Positions 24,129-32,054 of a stretch of 64,000 nucleotides of DNA are shown here, in pieces. A model generated the notes under the pieces. It saw only the letters and a program-made list of their open reading frames with translations, did no database searches and was not told the DNA's origin. How positions within the stretch are numbered: the first letter of the stretch is position 1; every line of letters begins with the position of its first letter. The translations under genes and the position numbers were made by a program. The stretch is taken from contig CAZLJE010000025.1 in NCBI GenBank assembly GCA_964559835.1, positions 1 through 64,000 on the forward strand, in the 5' to 3' direction. Source of the stretch: DAISJI01 sp964559835 (GTDB lineage Bacteria > Acidobacteriota > Terriglobia > Terriglobales > Acidobacteriaceae).

Positions 24129-25355
24129 CTACTTTCGCGCGTGCGCGAACAGCTTGCGCATGTTCTCGGCCGCGGGACGCGTGCAGCAGTCGCCCGGCGG
24201 GATCGGCGCTCCGTGCGGGCACGTTTTCGGATGTCCGAGGAACGAGCAGATCTTTTCCGTCGCTTCGGGCGAGAGTACGTGCTCGAACTTGCACGCCTGC
24301 TCTTCGACTTCCGATTCGTCCAACATACCGAAGCTCTCGGTGAACAGGACCTCGGCTAATCGATGCCGCCGGATGACGTCGGCCGCGCGCTTCCGTCCGC
24401 GTTCGGTGAACTCGACCATCGTCGTTCCGTCGGCCGGGATTTCGCCCGCATAGATCATGACGTCGTGGCAGGGATTGGCAACGTGACGGTGTCCGTGCGG
24501 TTCAGCCGGATGCGGCTTTACCGTCACGAGGTCCAACTCGACCATGCGCTCGATTGCGATCGAGGTCGGCAGCGTTCCCGGACCGTGCACCTCCATGCGC
24601 TCGACTTCCGCCAGTTCGCCGTGCTCTTGCAGCACCCAGATCTCTTCGAGCACCTCGTCGAACTGCTCGTCATCTTTCAGCGAGAAAGTTTCGCTGAAGG
24701 CGATCTTGCCGTGATGAAGTTCGATGCGCCGATCGGCCATGCGCGCCACGACCGGATCGTGAGTGACCATGACGATGGTCCGTCCTTGCGCATGAAGATC
24801 GCGCAACAGGCGCAACACGATCTCTTCGTTCTGCGCGTCGAGATTTCCGGTCGGCTCGTCGGCAAGCACGATCTTCGGATCGTTGATGAGCGCGCGCGCA
24901 ATGCACACGCGCTGCTGCTCGCCGCCGGAGAGATGCGCGGGAAGATGCGATGCGCGCTCGCGCAATCCGACGCGTTGCAGCGCCTCGAGAGCTTCCTTCT
25001 CGTCGGTCATGCTGTGGAAGTACTGCGCGAGCATGACATTCTCCAACGCCGTCAGATACGGAATGAGGTGGAACTGCTGGAAGACGAAGCCGATCTTCTC
25101 CGCGCGCACGCGGTTGAGTTCGGAGCCGGAGATGTTGGCGACGTTCGCGCCATCGAGCCAGATCTCGCCCGTGCTCGGACGATCAAGGCATCCGATCAGG
25201 TTCACCAGCGTGGATTTTCCCGAGCCCGATGGACCCATCATCGCCAGCCACTCGCCCTGCTCCACGTGCAGCGACACGTTGTCCAGAGCCTTGATGATCC
25301 CACCGCCATCTTCCTGCGCCGGATACTGGCGACTGACGTTCACGAGCCGAATCAT
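24129..25355 (-). CDS. ABC transporter ATPase fused to a DtxR-type iron-dependent repressor domain
   Basis: 408 residues. The first 225 form a MacB/LolD-type ATPase: Walker A GPSGSGKST (41-49), Q-loop Gln93, signature LSGGEQQ (142-148), Walker B IVLADE (162-167), H-loop His199. Residues about 231-388 match DtxR/IdeR/MntR repressors: a winged-helix-like part (FDEVLEEIWVLQEHGE to IERMVELDLVTV), then FTERGRKRAADVIRRHRLAE, EEQACKFEHVLSPEA and LGHPKTCPHG. Candidate metal ligands are His331, Glu335, Cys355, Glu358 and His359; Glu replaces the His at the position before the Cys ligand. An extra His/Cys-rich loop (281-298) sits in the wing. It is the last gene of an operon with FTR1 and two FtsX permeases; its ATG directly follows the upstream TAA. 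It may power the permeases and sense iron in one chain. Confidence 0.9.
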   Translation of the reverse strand: MIRLVNVSRQYPAQEDGGGIIKALDNVSLHVEQGEWLAMMGPSGSGKSTLVNLIGCLDRPSTGEIWLDGANVANISGSELNRVRAEKIGFVFQQFHLIPYLTALENVMLAQYFHSMTDEKEALEALQRVGLRERASHLPAHLSGGEQQRVCIARALINDPKIVLADEPTGNLDAQNEEIVLRLLRDLHAQGRTIVMVTHDPVVARMADRRIELHHGKIAFSETFSLKDDEQFDEVLEEIWVLQEHGELAEVERMEVHGPGTLPTSIAIERMVELDLVTVKPHPAEPHGHRHVANPCHDVMIYAGEIPADGTTMVEFTERGRKRAADVIRRHRLAEVLFTESFGMLDESEVEEQACKFEHVLSPEATEKICSFLGHPKTCPHGAPIPPGDCCTRPAAENMRKLFAHARK

Positions 25356-26507
25356 TTACTCTCCCCTCAAAATCGTAGCAGGCTGCACGCGCCGCAGCAT
25401 GGTGATCGGCAGAACGGCCGAGATCAGCGAGACCGCAACGCTTCCGACCAGGATCGCCGGAAACACGCTCCAGCGCGGTTGCACAGCGGCATGGAAGTTC
25501 GCGCGTCCGATCCAGGTTGCGACGCCAAGACCGAGAACGAATCCGGCGATCGCGCCGACTGCGCCCATCGTCGCCGCTTCGGCTGCGAAGAAGCCGTTGA
25601 TGAGCTTCTCCGACGCGCCCAACGCCTTCATGATGGCGAAGTCGCGACGACGATCCAAAACCCATGTCGTAAGCGTCGCCAGAACGCAGAGGATCGCCGT
25701 GACGATGATGATCGCGATCGCTGCCAGCAGCGCTGCACGAGTCTTGCCGAGCACGCGCGCTTCGCCTTCGACGATCTGCCGCACCGGACGGACTTCCGCA
25801 TTCGGCAGGGAAGCAGACAGCGCTCTCAGAGTCGCGTCGATCTCCGCAGGCGAGCCGCTGGCGCCGATCTCGATCGTCGATGCGCTTACGCCAGTCCACT
25901 TCTCGAACTCGCCGAGATCGAGGTAAACGCGACTGTCTTCCTCGGCTCCGGTGCGAACCGTACCAGCAGTCGTGAACTCGTGTTCTTTGCCATTGAAGGT
26001 AAGCGTGAATGTCTGCTGGTCGCCAAGCACCTTTGCAGCTCTTGCCCCGACGAGAGCACCTTCGTGGTTCTTTGTGTCCTTTGTGGTGGATTGTACTTGC
26101 CACCAGGAATTGAGCTTCCGGACGCGGGCGAAATCGGTTCCCGCGACGACGATCGGCTGACCATCTTTGGTGCGCGCCACAGCGTAGGCGAACGGCACTG
26201 CGATGCCTTTGCCGTTCAGGACTCGCTCGGCGTTCGTCATCGCGTCCGGTGGAAGCGTCTTGCCGTCTGGCGCGACGACTACGATGTTCGCGCCGTAGCT
26301 GCGGAATTCCTTGCGCAGCTTGGTCTGGACGTCGACATAAATCGTCATCATCGCCGTCGCGACGGTTGCGGCGACGATGACTGCTACCAGCGCCGACGCA
26401 GCGCGCCCTGGCTGGACGAGCGCGGCGCGCAGCAGCATGCGCAGGAACATGCCAGTTCTCGATCCGGAACGGTGCGTGACCGGCGAGACGCCGATGTTCG
26501 CGTTCAT
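25356..26507 (-). CDS. FtsX/MacB-type ABC permease, second of a pair
   Basis: 383 residues with the FtsX layout: TM1 (about 36-58), a large periplasmic domain, then three helices (about 240-263, 290-312, 335-360) and the end PATILRGE. The start at ATG 26507 overlaps the upstream stop as ATGA with GAGGTG as ribosome site. Two interspersed repeats lie in frame: family A encodes residues 4-11 (NIGVSPVT) and family B encodes 140-150 (STTKDTKNHEG). The sister permease upstream has MFFRVV at its start and VNGAWPNDDANEV at the second place. ATG 26450 (MFLRML) is therefore the likely ancestral start. The pair should form the membrane part served by the downstream ATPase. Confidence 0.88.
   Translation of the reverse strand: MNANIGVSPVTHRSGSRTGMFLRMLLRAALVQPGRAASALVAVIVAATVATAMMTIYVDVQTKLRKEFRSYGANIVVVAPDGKTLPPDAMTNAERVLNGKGIAVPFAYAVARTKDGQPIVVAGTDFARVRKLNSWWQVQSTTKDTKNHEGALVGARAAKVLGDQQTFTLTFNGKEHEFTTAGTVRTGAEEDSRVYLDLGEFEKWTGVSASTIEIGASGSPAEIDATLRALSASLPNAEVRPVRQIVEGEARVLGKTRAALLAAIAIIIVTAILCVLATLTTWVLDRRRDFAIMKALGASEKLINGFFAAEAATMGAVGAIAGFVLGLGVATWIGRANFHAAVQPRWSVFPAILVGSVAVSLISAVLPITMLRRVQPATILRGE
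26059..26089 (-). repeat. Interspersed repeat, family B, inside a permease gene
   Basis: On the minus strand it reads CACCACAAAGGACAC followed by AAAGAACCACGAAGG. Related copies lie at 46984-47013 and 46365-46391. It is read in frame as STTKDTKNHEG in the FtsX permease. Confidence 0.75.
26476..26498 (-). repeat. Interspersed repeat, family A, at the 5' end of a permease gene
   Basis: The 23 bp are the exact reverse complement of 2521-2543. The copy begins 9 nt inside the coding region, after the third codon, and is in frame. Confidence 0.85.
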
Positions 26508-27757
26508 GCGTCACCTCGCAGGACGATCACGGGATCGAAACGCATCGCCTTGCGTATCGAGGCCGCGCTGCCGGCGAACGTTACGAACACTGCCAGTCCA
26601 AGCACGATCGGCAAGAGAACAGGTTGGACCGCGATCCTCGACTGGAAGACCCATTGCCCGATCTGTTGCGCCAGGACGTTTCCGGCCATGTAGCCGACTG
26701 CGCCACCAAGCAGCGCGAGCAGCACCGCCTCGGCGAAGAAGATGGATGCAACGGAGAAGTTTCCAGCGCCGAGCGCCTTCATCAGTCCGACCTCGCGCCG
26801 GCGCTCGAAGATGGCAGTCGCCATCGCCGCGCTGACCGCGAGAGCTGAGGCGAGCAGCGCCGCGAGCGTCACCAGCAGCATCAACCCGCGGATCTTGTCC
26901 AGCACCGTGCCTTCGTTCTGCGCGACCTGGCGGATCTGTTCCGCATGCGAGTGCGGAATGGCTTCGGTCAATTGCAGCGCGATGGAGTTCGCATAAGGAG
27001 TGCAATACCAACGGTCGCGCATATCGGGAGACATGGTCTTCGGGTCGCGACGCGCGAACTCGTCTTCCGGCTTCGTCAGCGCGCTGACATAGACCTTGCT
27101 TACGGCGTTCGGACGTCCGAGCAACTGCTGAGCGAGCGCGAGCGGTGCGACGATCTGAGAGTCTTCCGCTCCGCCGGTAGCGAGCACGCCGACTACCTTC
27201 AGCGCACGACCACCGATATTCAAGGTGTCGCCGGGCTTGGCGCCCGATTGCTGAGCGAGCTTTTCGCCGACGAGCACTTCGTTCGCATCGTCGTTCGGCC
27301 AAGCGCCATTGACCTTCCAATACGGATACACGCCTGGCGCGCCGGTCGAGAACTGCTCGTCGCCGTACTTCAGTTGCTTATGGAAGTAGGTTCCGAGAAC
27401 AGTGACCGGTTTGCCGTTCACATCCGTGTTCACCGGCAGCACGGGCGCAAAGGCGACGACGTTGTGGCGCCAGAACATGCCCTTGATGTTCGGCAGGTCG
27501 GATTCGTTCAGGTACGCTCCGTCGGCAGCGGGCTTCAGGTTGACGCCGCCGATCTCGACGTCGAGCGTATCGGTGTCGGGAGTGACGACGAGGTTCGCGC
27601 CGTAGGTCCGCAGTTCGCGGTTGATCTTGTCGCCGATGTCGGTCGCGACGGCGATCATCGCGGTCGCAACGGACACTCCGAGCGTGATCGCGACGCCCGC
27701 GAGCAGCTTGCGCCGCTGCTGGCGCCGGAACGACTCGTAGACGACGCGGAAGAACAC
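26504..27757 (-). CDS. FtsX/MacB-type ABC permease, first of a pair
   Basis: 417 residues. TM1 (about 20-42: LLAGVAITLGVSVATAMIAVAT), a periplasmic region of about 230 residues, then three helices near 285-310, 330-355 and 370-395 and the end RFDPVIVLRGDA. This is the FtsX domain order (N-terminal MacB_PCD-like part plus FtsX part). GTG 27757 overlaps the FTR1 stop codon by one base (TAGTG). Clusters of FTR1, DUF2318, two FtsX permeases and a MacB-like ATPase are known from Campylobacter (the P19 iron region), where they act in high-affinity iron uptake. No P19 gene is present in this window. Confidence 0.9.
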   Translation of the reverse strand: MFFRVVYESFRRQQRRKLLAGVAITLGVSVATAMIAVATDIGDKINRELRTYGANLVVTPDTDTLDVEIGGVNLKPAADGAYLNESDLPNIKGMFWRHNVVAFAPVLPVNTDVNGKPVTVLGTYFHKQLKYGDEQFSTGAPGVYPYWKVNGAWPNDDANEVLVGEKLAQQSGAKPGDTLNIGGRALKVVGVLATGGAEDSQIVAPLALAQQLLGRPNAVSKVYVSALTKPEDEFARRDPKTMSPDMRDRWYCTPYANSIALQLTEAIPHSHAEQIRQVAQNEGTVLDKIRGLMLLVTLAALLASALAVSAAMATAIFERRREVGLMKALGAGNFSVASIFFAEAVLLALLGGAVGYMAGNVLAQQIGQWVFQSRIAVQPVLLPIVLGLAVFVTFAGSAASIRKAMRFDPVIVLRGDA

Positions 27758-29013
27758 TATTTGGCTCCCTGGAAGACCTTGAGGCCGGATGCGAGGTCCG
27801 CTTCGGTTATGACGACGTCAGTGTTGGTAGCGCTGGCTTTCAGGGGAATCGGGTTGCAGCCACCCGGTTCGCCGACCGACTGCGGATTGATCGGTGCGGC
27901 ACAGTTCTTGCACACGATCTGATTGCCGCTCTTGTAGAAACCGACCGGACCGCAGATCTCGCAGGCATCGAACAGCGCAGCGACTTTGCCATCGGGCTTC
28001 TTGTACAGCCAGAAACGCACGTCGGTGTCGCCGATCTTCACGGCGTAGCGGTGGAGGTCGCCGTCCGAGACCTGCGCGAGCGGGATCTGGACTTCGTGAT
28101 TCGAGAACGACAGGTAAGTCGCGGGCGAGAGCGCGCTGGCGCTCTTGGCGTAGATGAACTGCGCGGTCACCAGCATGATGAAGACCAGGGAACTGGTGTA
28201 GACCGCAGCCATCCACATCCGCTCGCGCTTGGCGGTCCACGCCGCTTTGCGCTTTTCGGCGCTGCTGGCATCGGGCGCAAGAACCGGCTGGCGACGGCGG
28301 TACTCGAACAGGATCATCATTCCGGCGAGTGCGAGAATGGTGACGAAGAAGAACAGGTCGTTGCGGACGATAGGTCCGATCAGCGACATCTCCCTCTTCG
28401 AAGAGGGCAGTACGCCGTTCTCGGAGAGTTCGTGGAGTCCCGAGATGAGCAATTGGAAGGCGACGAAGAACAGGATGACAGTCGTGACCTTGAAGAACTT
28501 CTGGAGGTTGACGCGCACGCTGCCCTTTACGAAGGTCACACCGAACAGTACGGCGAGCGTAACGCCGACAATGGTCCCAATGAAGCTCATCAGCTCCGTC
28601 GAGTTCAGCGAGACGGCGCTGAGGATGAGCACGGTTTCGACGCCCTCGCGCAGCACCATCAGGAACACGAAGAGGAAGAGGCCAAGGCGGGAACTGTTCG
28701 CCGCGAGCGTTCCGACTTTACCCTCGATCTCGCCTTTGAGCTTGCGGCCGGTGCGCATCATGAAGAGGATCATGGTCACGACAAAGACCGCCGCGACGAG
28801 CATGACCCAGCCCTCGAAGATGTCCTGGTTGAAGTTCAGCCGGGAAAGCACGATGGCGACGGCGATGCTGCCGGCGGCGGCAGCGGCAAGGGCGGCGTAC
28901 ACGGGCTTACGCAGGTCGGGCCGGCCGATCTTGTTGATGTAGGCCAGGGTGATGCCGACGATGAGGGCCGCTTCGACCCCTTCGCGGAGCGTGACGATGA
29001 GGGCCTCGAGCAT
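27757..29013 (-). CDS. FTR1-family iron permease fused to a DUF2318 Fe-S-type domain
   Basis: 418 residues. The membrane part (1-240) has seven or so helices with two REGVE motifs (10-14 and 122-126), the iron-binding REXXE signature of FTR1/EfeU. After a linker and one more helix (about 268-288), the C-terminal part (about 300-400) is DUF2318-like: FDACEICGPVGFY (Cys351, Cys354), VCKNCAAPIN (Cys368, Cys371) and GGCNPI (Cys386). FTR1 permeases carry ferric or ferrous iron across the inner membrane, often with an oxidation step; DUF2318 is thought to bind metal or an Fe-S cluster. It heads the iron operon, behind a TTGACC/TATCAT promoter and a palindromic operator. Confidence 0.92.
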   Translation of the reverse strand: MLEALIVTLREGVEAALIVGITLAYINKIGRPDLRKPVYAALAAAAAGSIAVAIVLSRLNFNQDIFEGWVMLVAAVFVVTMILFMMRTGRKLKGEIEGKVGTLAANSSRLGLFLFVFLMVLREGVETVLILSAVSLNSTELMSFIGTIVGVTLAVLFGVTFVKGSVRVNLQKFFKVTTVILFFVAFQLLISGLHELSENGVLPSSKREMSLIGPIVRNDLFFFVTILALAGMMILFEYRRRQPVLAPDASSAEKRKAAWTAKRERMWMAAVYTSSLVFIMLVTAQFIYAKSASALSPATYLSFSNHEVQIPLAQVSDGDLHRYAVKIGDTDVRFWLYKKPDGKVAALFDACEICGPVGFYKSGNQIVCKNCAAPINPQSVGEPGGCNPIPLKASATNTDVVITEADLASGLKVFQGAK

Positions 29014-29036
29014 GGATCAGTACGCTTCCTCGGAAA

Positions 29037-29057
29037 TGAAATTGAAATTCATTTTCA
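29037..29057 (-). promoter_or_regulatory. Iron-type operator (overlapping 7-1-7 palindromes)
   Basis: On the minus strand TGAAAATGAATTTCA is a 7-1-7 inverted repeat. A second one, TGAATTTCAATTTCA, is shifted by 6 bp, the overlapping arrangement typical of Fur boxes. It lies directly after the predicted transcription start of the FTR1 operon, well placed for repression. A Fur protein or the DtxR domain of the operon's own ATPase are the two candidates. Confidence 0.65.
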
Positions 29058-29068
29058 GAACTGCCTCT

Positions 29069-29097
29069 ATGATACGTGGCGGCCCGCCGGGGGTCAA
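29069..29097 (-). promoter_or_regulatory. Sigma-70 promoter of the iron operon
   Basis: On the minus strand TTGACC (29097-29092) and TATCAT (29074-29069) are 17 nt apart. The start point would be near 29062, just before the operator. Confidence 0.7.
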
Positions 29098-29218
29098 CGC
29101 AATGCATCACCGCCGCCTGTGATGTGTGTCACACCGCCAAATCGTTGCCGCAACATGGCTTACATCCGCCGCGCCCCAATCGGCGTCTAAGCCGGAGTAG
29201 TGCAAAGGGGCCCTGGTC

Positions 29219-30181
29219 TTGCCGCGCATATTCGTCGCCGAAACTCCTGCCGAAATGGAAGGCCTCCGCGACCGGTGGGAACACTTATTTGATTCCGGAA
29301 AGCACACTCTGTTTCAGTCTTTTGCCTGGAACCTGCTGGCCGCCCGTAGGTTCTCGGACCGCGCAGCGCTTCGAACCGTCCTGGTTGAGAGCCAGGGAAG
29401 CACGGCGATTATTCCCGCATGCGCCACGCACCATCAGCTGTTCTTGCTGGGCGACGAACTGTTTGACTACCGGGATGTGCTGACGGTCGGCGACGAGTCT
29501 GCAACAGCCCGGGCGTGGCGGGAAGTGGCAACCTTGTCGCTTCCTTTGGGCGTTACGGCCCTTCGCGCTTCGTGCACCCGTCAACACTGGCAGGAGATCG
29601 GGTTGGCAACGGAGCCGTTCGTGAACGCGCCGTGCGTGCTGCGGTCGGACGTGGATCCCAATACATTTGTTGCACGCCACAATCGCAGTGGGCGTCTGCT
29701 GCGTCGCCTGGCGCGGCAGGGAGTTGCAGTGCGGCGCCACAACGGCACCAATAGGGCACTGGTGCGAGAGATTTACGAAAAGAAGGCACTGCAAGATGTC
29801 GGTGACGGCGTGAATCTTTTTGCGGATGCGGCCCGGCGGGACTTCCTGGTAGCTGTGGCGGCAATCAGCGCGTGTGACATATTCGCCCTGGAATCAGCCG
29901 CCACGCTCGTGGCGGCCATCGTCACCTTCCGCGACGGCGACACACGCCGGTTTTACACCACCTACTACGATCACGCGTGGGCGCATTTTTCGCCCGGCGT
30001 CGCGCTGCTGTTCGAGGCGACACGCCTGTCGCTCGCGGAGGGACTCGACTGCGATTACATGACCGGGGGGCAGACGCACAAGACGCGGTTCGCGACATCT
30101 TCGGTCCCGCTGTATCGCGCACACGCAACGGTCGAGCAGCTTGCGAGCGCCGGTTACACCGAACGGATGGCAGCCGCTTAG
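29219..30181 (+). CDS. GNAT-type acyltransferase, CelD/FemAB-like
   Basis: 320 residues from TTG 29219 with AAGGGG upstream. The pattern fits the CelD/BcsL (Acetyltransf_6) group: an N-terminal domain with SFAWNLLAARRF, a central basic segment (RHNRSGRLLRRLARQG), and a second GNAT fold (IVTFRDGDTRRFYTTYYDHAWAHFSPG), ending with the family's typical LDCDYMTGGQTHKTRF. Members transfer acyl or aminoacyl groups in polysaccharide or cell-envelope pathways. There is no polysaccharide cluster next to it, so the acceptor is unknown. It converges with the SprT-like gene, overlapping by 4 nt. Confidence 0.8.
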   Translation: MPRIFVAETPAEMEGLRDRWEHLFDSGKHTLFQSFAWNLLAARRFSDRAALRTVLVESQGSTAIIPACATHHQLFLLGDELFDYRDVLTVGDESATARAWREVATLSLPLGVTALRASCTRQHWQEIGLATEPFVNAPCVLRSDVDPNTFVARHNRSGRLLRRLARQGVAVRRHNGTNRALVREIYEKKALQDVGDGVNLFADAARRDFLVAVAAISACDIFALESAATLVAAIVTFRDGDTRRFYTTYYDHAWAHFSPGVALLFEATRLSLAEGLDCDYMTGGQTHKTRFATSSVPLYRAHATVEQLASAGYTERMAAA

Positions 30182-30864
30182 AGCTTCTTCAGGAATTCCC
30201 TGGCGCGCTCCAACTCCGGAAACAGCTTCTCTTCAGCCTGGAACTGCGGTGGATGGACGCAGCGACGGCCGCCGCGCATCTTCACCGGATGCTTCAGGTG
30301 GAGCATCTCGTGATAAACGATGTACTCGACGGCGTACCTGGGCACGCGCGGGTGATCGAATACGCGGCTGACGACGATGGCGTTGTGGGCCGGATCGTAG
30401 TGCCCGAGGGCGCGACGGGCATGGTCGCGGCTCCATGTCATCTGCGGCCGGCCCATCAGGCCGTGGAAGAAGCGCGTATTCAGGTCGTCGAAGATGGCCT
30501 CGAGGTCATAGACCTGGCCGCGCGCGCTGTCGATCTGCTTGCGGCCGCGAACCTGGCGGATCAGTTCCGCCTTGTTGCGGAGGGCCTTGCCGTTCACGTG
30601 GTCGCGATAGCGCTTGTCGAGCCGGCCTTCAATGGGCTTGCGATAGAGCTTGGCGACGAGGATGTGCGCGATGGCGTGGAGCACGTCATCGCCGGCGCCT
30701 TCCAGCAGGTCGGAGACACGCACCAGCACGCGACCGTCGCGAATGCGGATGGTGTTATTCACGTTCGAGAAAGGGTAGAAGCGCGCCTCGAACTCGGGCA
30801 TGGGCGCGCGCGGGCGTAATTCGCGATAGGCGTGCTGAAAAATGGGTACGAGCCGGGAAGACAT
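30178..30864 (-). CDS. SprT-like zinc metallopeptidase
   Basis: 228 residues. HEMLH (185-189) is the zincin motif, with His204 in RRCVHPPQF as a probable third ligand. The pattern DDLNTRFFHGLMGRPQMTWS before it is typical of SprT/M48-like small proteases, whose known members cut DNA-protein cross-links or act as unfolded-protein proteases. The N-terminal half (1-115) holds a HAIAHILVAKLY stretch reminiscent of a decayed second motif. Cytoplasmic, no signal peptide. The role here is unproven. Confidence 0.75.
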   Translation of the reverse strand: MSSRLVPIFQHAYRELRPRAPMPEFEARFYPFSNVNNTIRIRDGRVLVRVSDLLEGAGDDVLHAIAHILVAKLYRKPIEGRLDKRYRDHVNGKALRNKAELIRQVRGRKQIDSARGQVYDLEAIFDDLNTRFFHGLMGRPQMTWSRDHARRALGHYDPAHNAIVVSRVFDHPRVPRYAVEYIVYHEMLHLKHPVKMRGGRRCVHPPQFQAEEKLFPELERAREFLKKL

Positions 30865-30893
30865 CTGGAACCGATTTTAAGGCAAAGATCGTC

Positions 30894-30930
30894 GGGCTCA
30901 GGGCTGAGGGCTCAGGGCGTAGGGCGTAGG
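30894..30930 (+). repeat. Short tandem GGGCTCA/GGGCGTA repeat
   Basis: Consecutive GGGCTCA, GGGCTGA, GGGCTCA, GGGCGTA, GGGCGTA units in the gap between the SprT-like gene and the next gene (30865-31047). Nothing else is seen in this gap. Confidence 0.6.
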
Positions 30931-31047
30931 CGTTACGGAGTGGCAGCGGGGTGCCATTGTGTTCTGGGGCAGCAGAAGCGCAGGCCCGGCGACGGCACCG
31001 AGCCCCACACGTCCGGTTACGACCCAACCTCCGACGTACCGGCCCAT

Positions 31048-31626
31048 CTACTTTTTCTTCTTTTCTTCCTTCAGCGCTTTTTCCAGTTCATCGAGCGCCT
31101 GGCGGGCGTTATCGAGGCTGCTGTTGACGGCCTCAGTGGCGTTCTGGAGAACGAAGTTGTACTCGGCGAATTCCTTGGACGACGCCTTCTGTTCTTTCAG
31201 CGTGCGTAATTTCAACTGAAAGCTGGTGTCGCCCTCAATGATCTCTTTGAGCGCTTTGCGGATGTCGGATTTCTTGTCGACGTAGTCGTCGATGTTGTCG
31301 TCGAGTTCATCGATGAGCGAGGTGAAATCCTCGAGCAGGTCATGGACCTGCTTGCCGCGACCGGCAGCCATGCGAGCATCGCCTTCAAGCTGGTCGATGG
31401 TGGCGACACGGGCCTGGGTGAATTTCAGGATGAGTTTAAGGCGCTTATCGGGCTCCTGCGCGAGTTCCGCGATCTGGTCGGACTCGTACTGGGTGAGAGG
31501 GTCCCGCTTTTGGGCTTCCGGGAAGCTCGGAGCGAAAGCCGACGGACGGGTTGCGACGGACGCCTTCATCGCCGGCGCGAGCAACAACAGGGCAGGGAGG
31601 ACAAACGTTGCAGCTCTCATAATCAT
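31048..31626 (-). CDS. Secreted helical protein, unknown function
   Basis: 192 residues. A signal peptide (MIMRAATFVLPALLLLAPAMKA) leads to an almost fully helical, charged protein with heptad-like stretches (LLEDFTSLIDELDDNIDDYVDKKSDIRKALKE written here only as a region, about 95-130) and a Lys-rich end. The start ATG 31626 overlaps the stop of the upstream gene as ATGA. Together with the next two genes it forms a three-gene operon (TPR protein, coiled-coil protein, this one). No family is recognised; a periplasmic scaffold role is possible. Confidence 0.75.
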   Translation of the reverse strand: MIMRAATFVLPALLLLAPAMKASVATRPSAFAPSFPEAQKRDPLTQYESDQIAELAQEPDKRLKLILKFTQARVATIDQLEGDARMAAGRGKQVHDLLEDFTSLIDELDDNIDDYVDKKSDIRKALKEIIEGDTSFQLKLRTLKEQKASSKEFAEYNFVLQNATEAVNSSLDNARQALDELEKALKEEKKKK

Positions 31627-32051
31627 TTGAACATGCGGAACAGGAGATCGTTCCGAGCCCCTTCCAGTTTGCGCCGCGCCTCTTCGACGGGCGGGCGCGA
31701 ATCGAGGTCAACAGACTTGGCGATGCTGTCGAGCTTGTCGGATATCTTGCGCAGCGCGATCTCGGTCTGCTTCATGCGCTTGCCGGTGTTGGTGGCTTCC
31801 TGGGCAGCGCGGACGCCGTAGGTGACCACATCGGCGAGCGCAGCCTGCGCCTGGTCTACATTGCCGGCGGTGTAGGCGTCGTCCGTCGCCTTCAGTTGGC
31901 GCTCGGCGATCTCAGTCGCCAACGCGATCTCGTGTTTGCCCTGTGCGGTCTCGGCTCGCGCCTTGAGTTGCTCGAGCGTTTCTTTCTTGTCGCTCGCCGC
32001 CGCGGCTAGGGCGACGGTAACCAGCACGATGATTGCGGCGATACGTTTCAT
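31623..32051 (-). CDS. Secreted coiled-coil protein, unknown function
   Basis: 142 residues with a signal peptide (MKRIAAIIVLVTVALAAAAS). The mature part is a helical hairpin-like protein (KETLEQLKARAETAQGK, then a TPR-like AYTAGNVDQAQAALADVV stretch and a charged C-terminus). It overlaps its downstream neighbour by ATGA and starts 3 nt after the TPR gene, so the three are co-translated. Function is unknown. Confidence 0.75.
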   Translation of the reverse strand: MKRIAAIIVLVTVALAAAASDKKETLEQLKARAETAQGKHEIALATEIAERQLKATDDAYTAGNVDQAQAALADVVTYGVRAAQEATNTGKRMKQTEIALRKISDKLDSIAKSVDLDSRPPVEEARRKLEGARNDLLFRMFK

Positions 32052-32054
32052 GTT

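Noticed and set aside
26507..26507. Dismissing ATG 26507 as the permease start in favour of 26450
   Set aside because: The residues between are repeat-derived, but the ATGA overlap and GAGGTG site support actual use of 26507; the downstream ATG is kept as the probable ancestral start.
24363..26693. A 776-codon plus-strand open frame
   Set aside because: It runs antisense through the ABC ATPase and permease genes, whose products match known families. The translated frame is rich in Arg, His and Asp with no domain, as expected for a shadow of GC-rich code.
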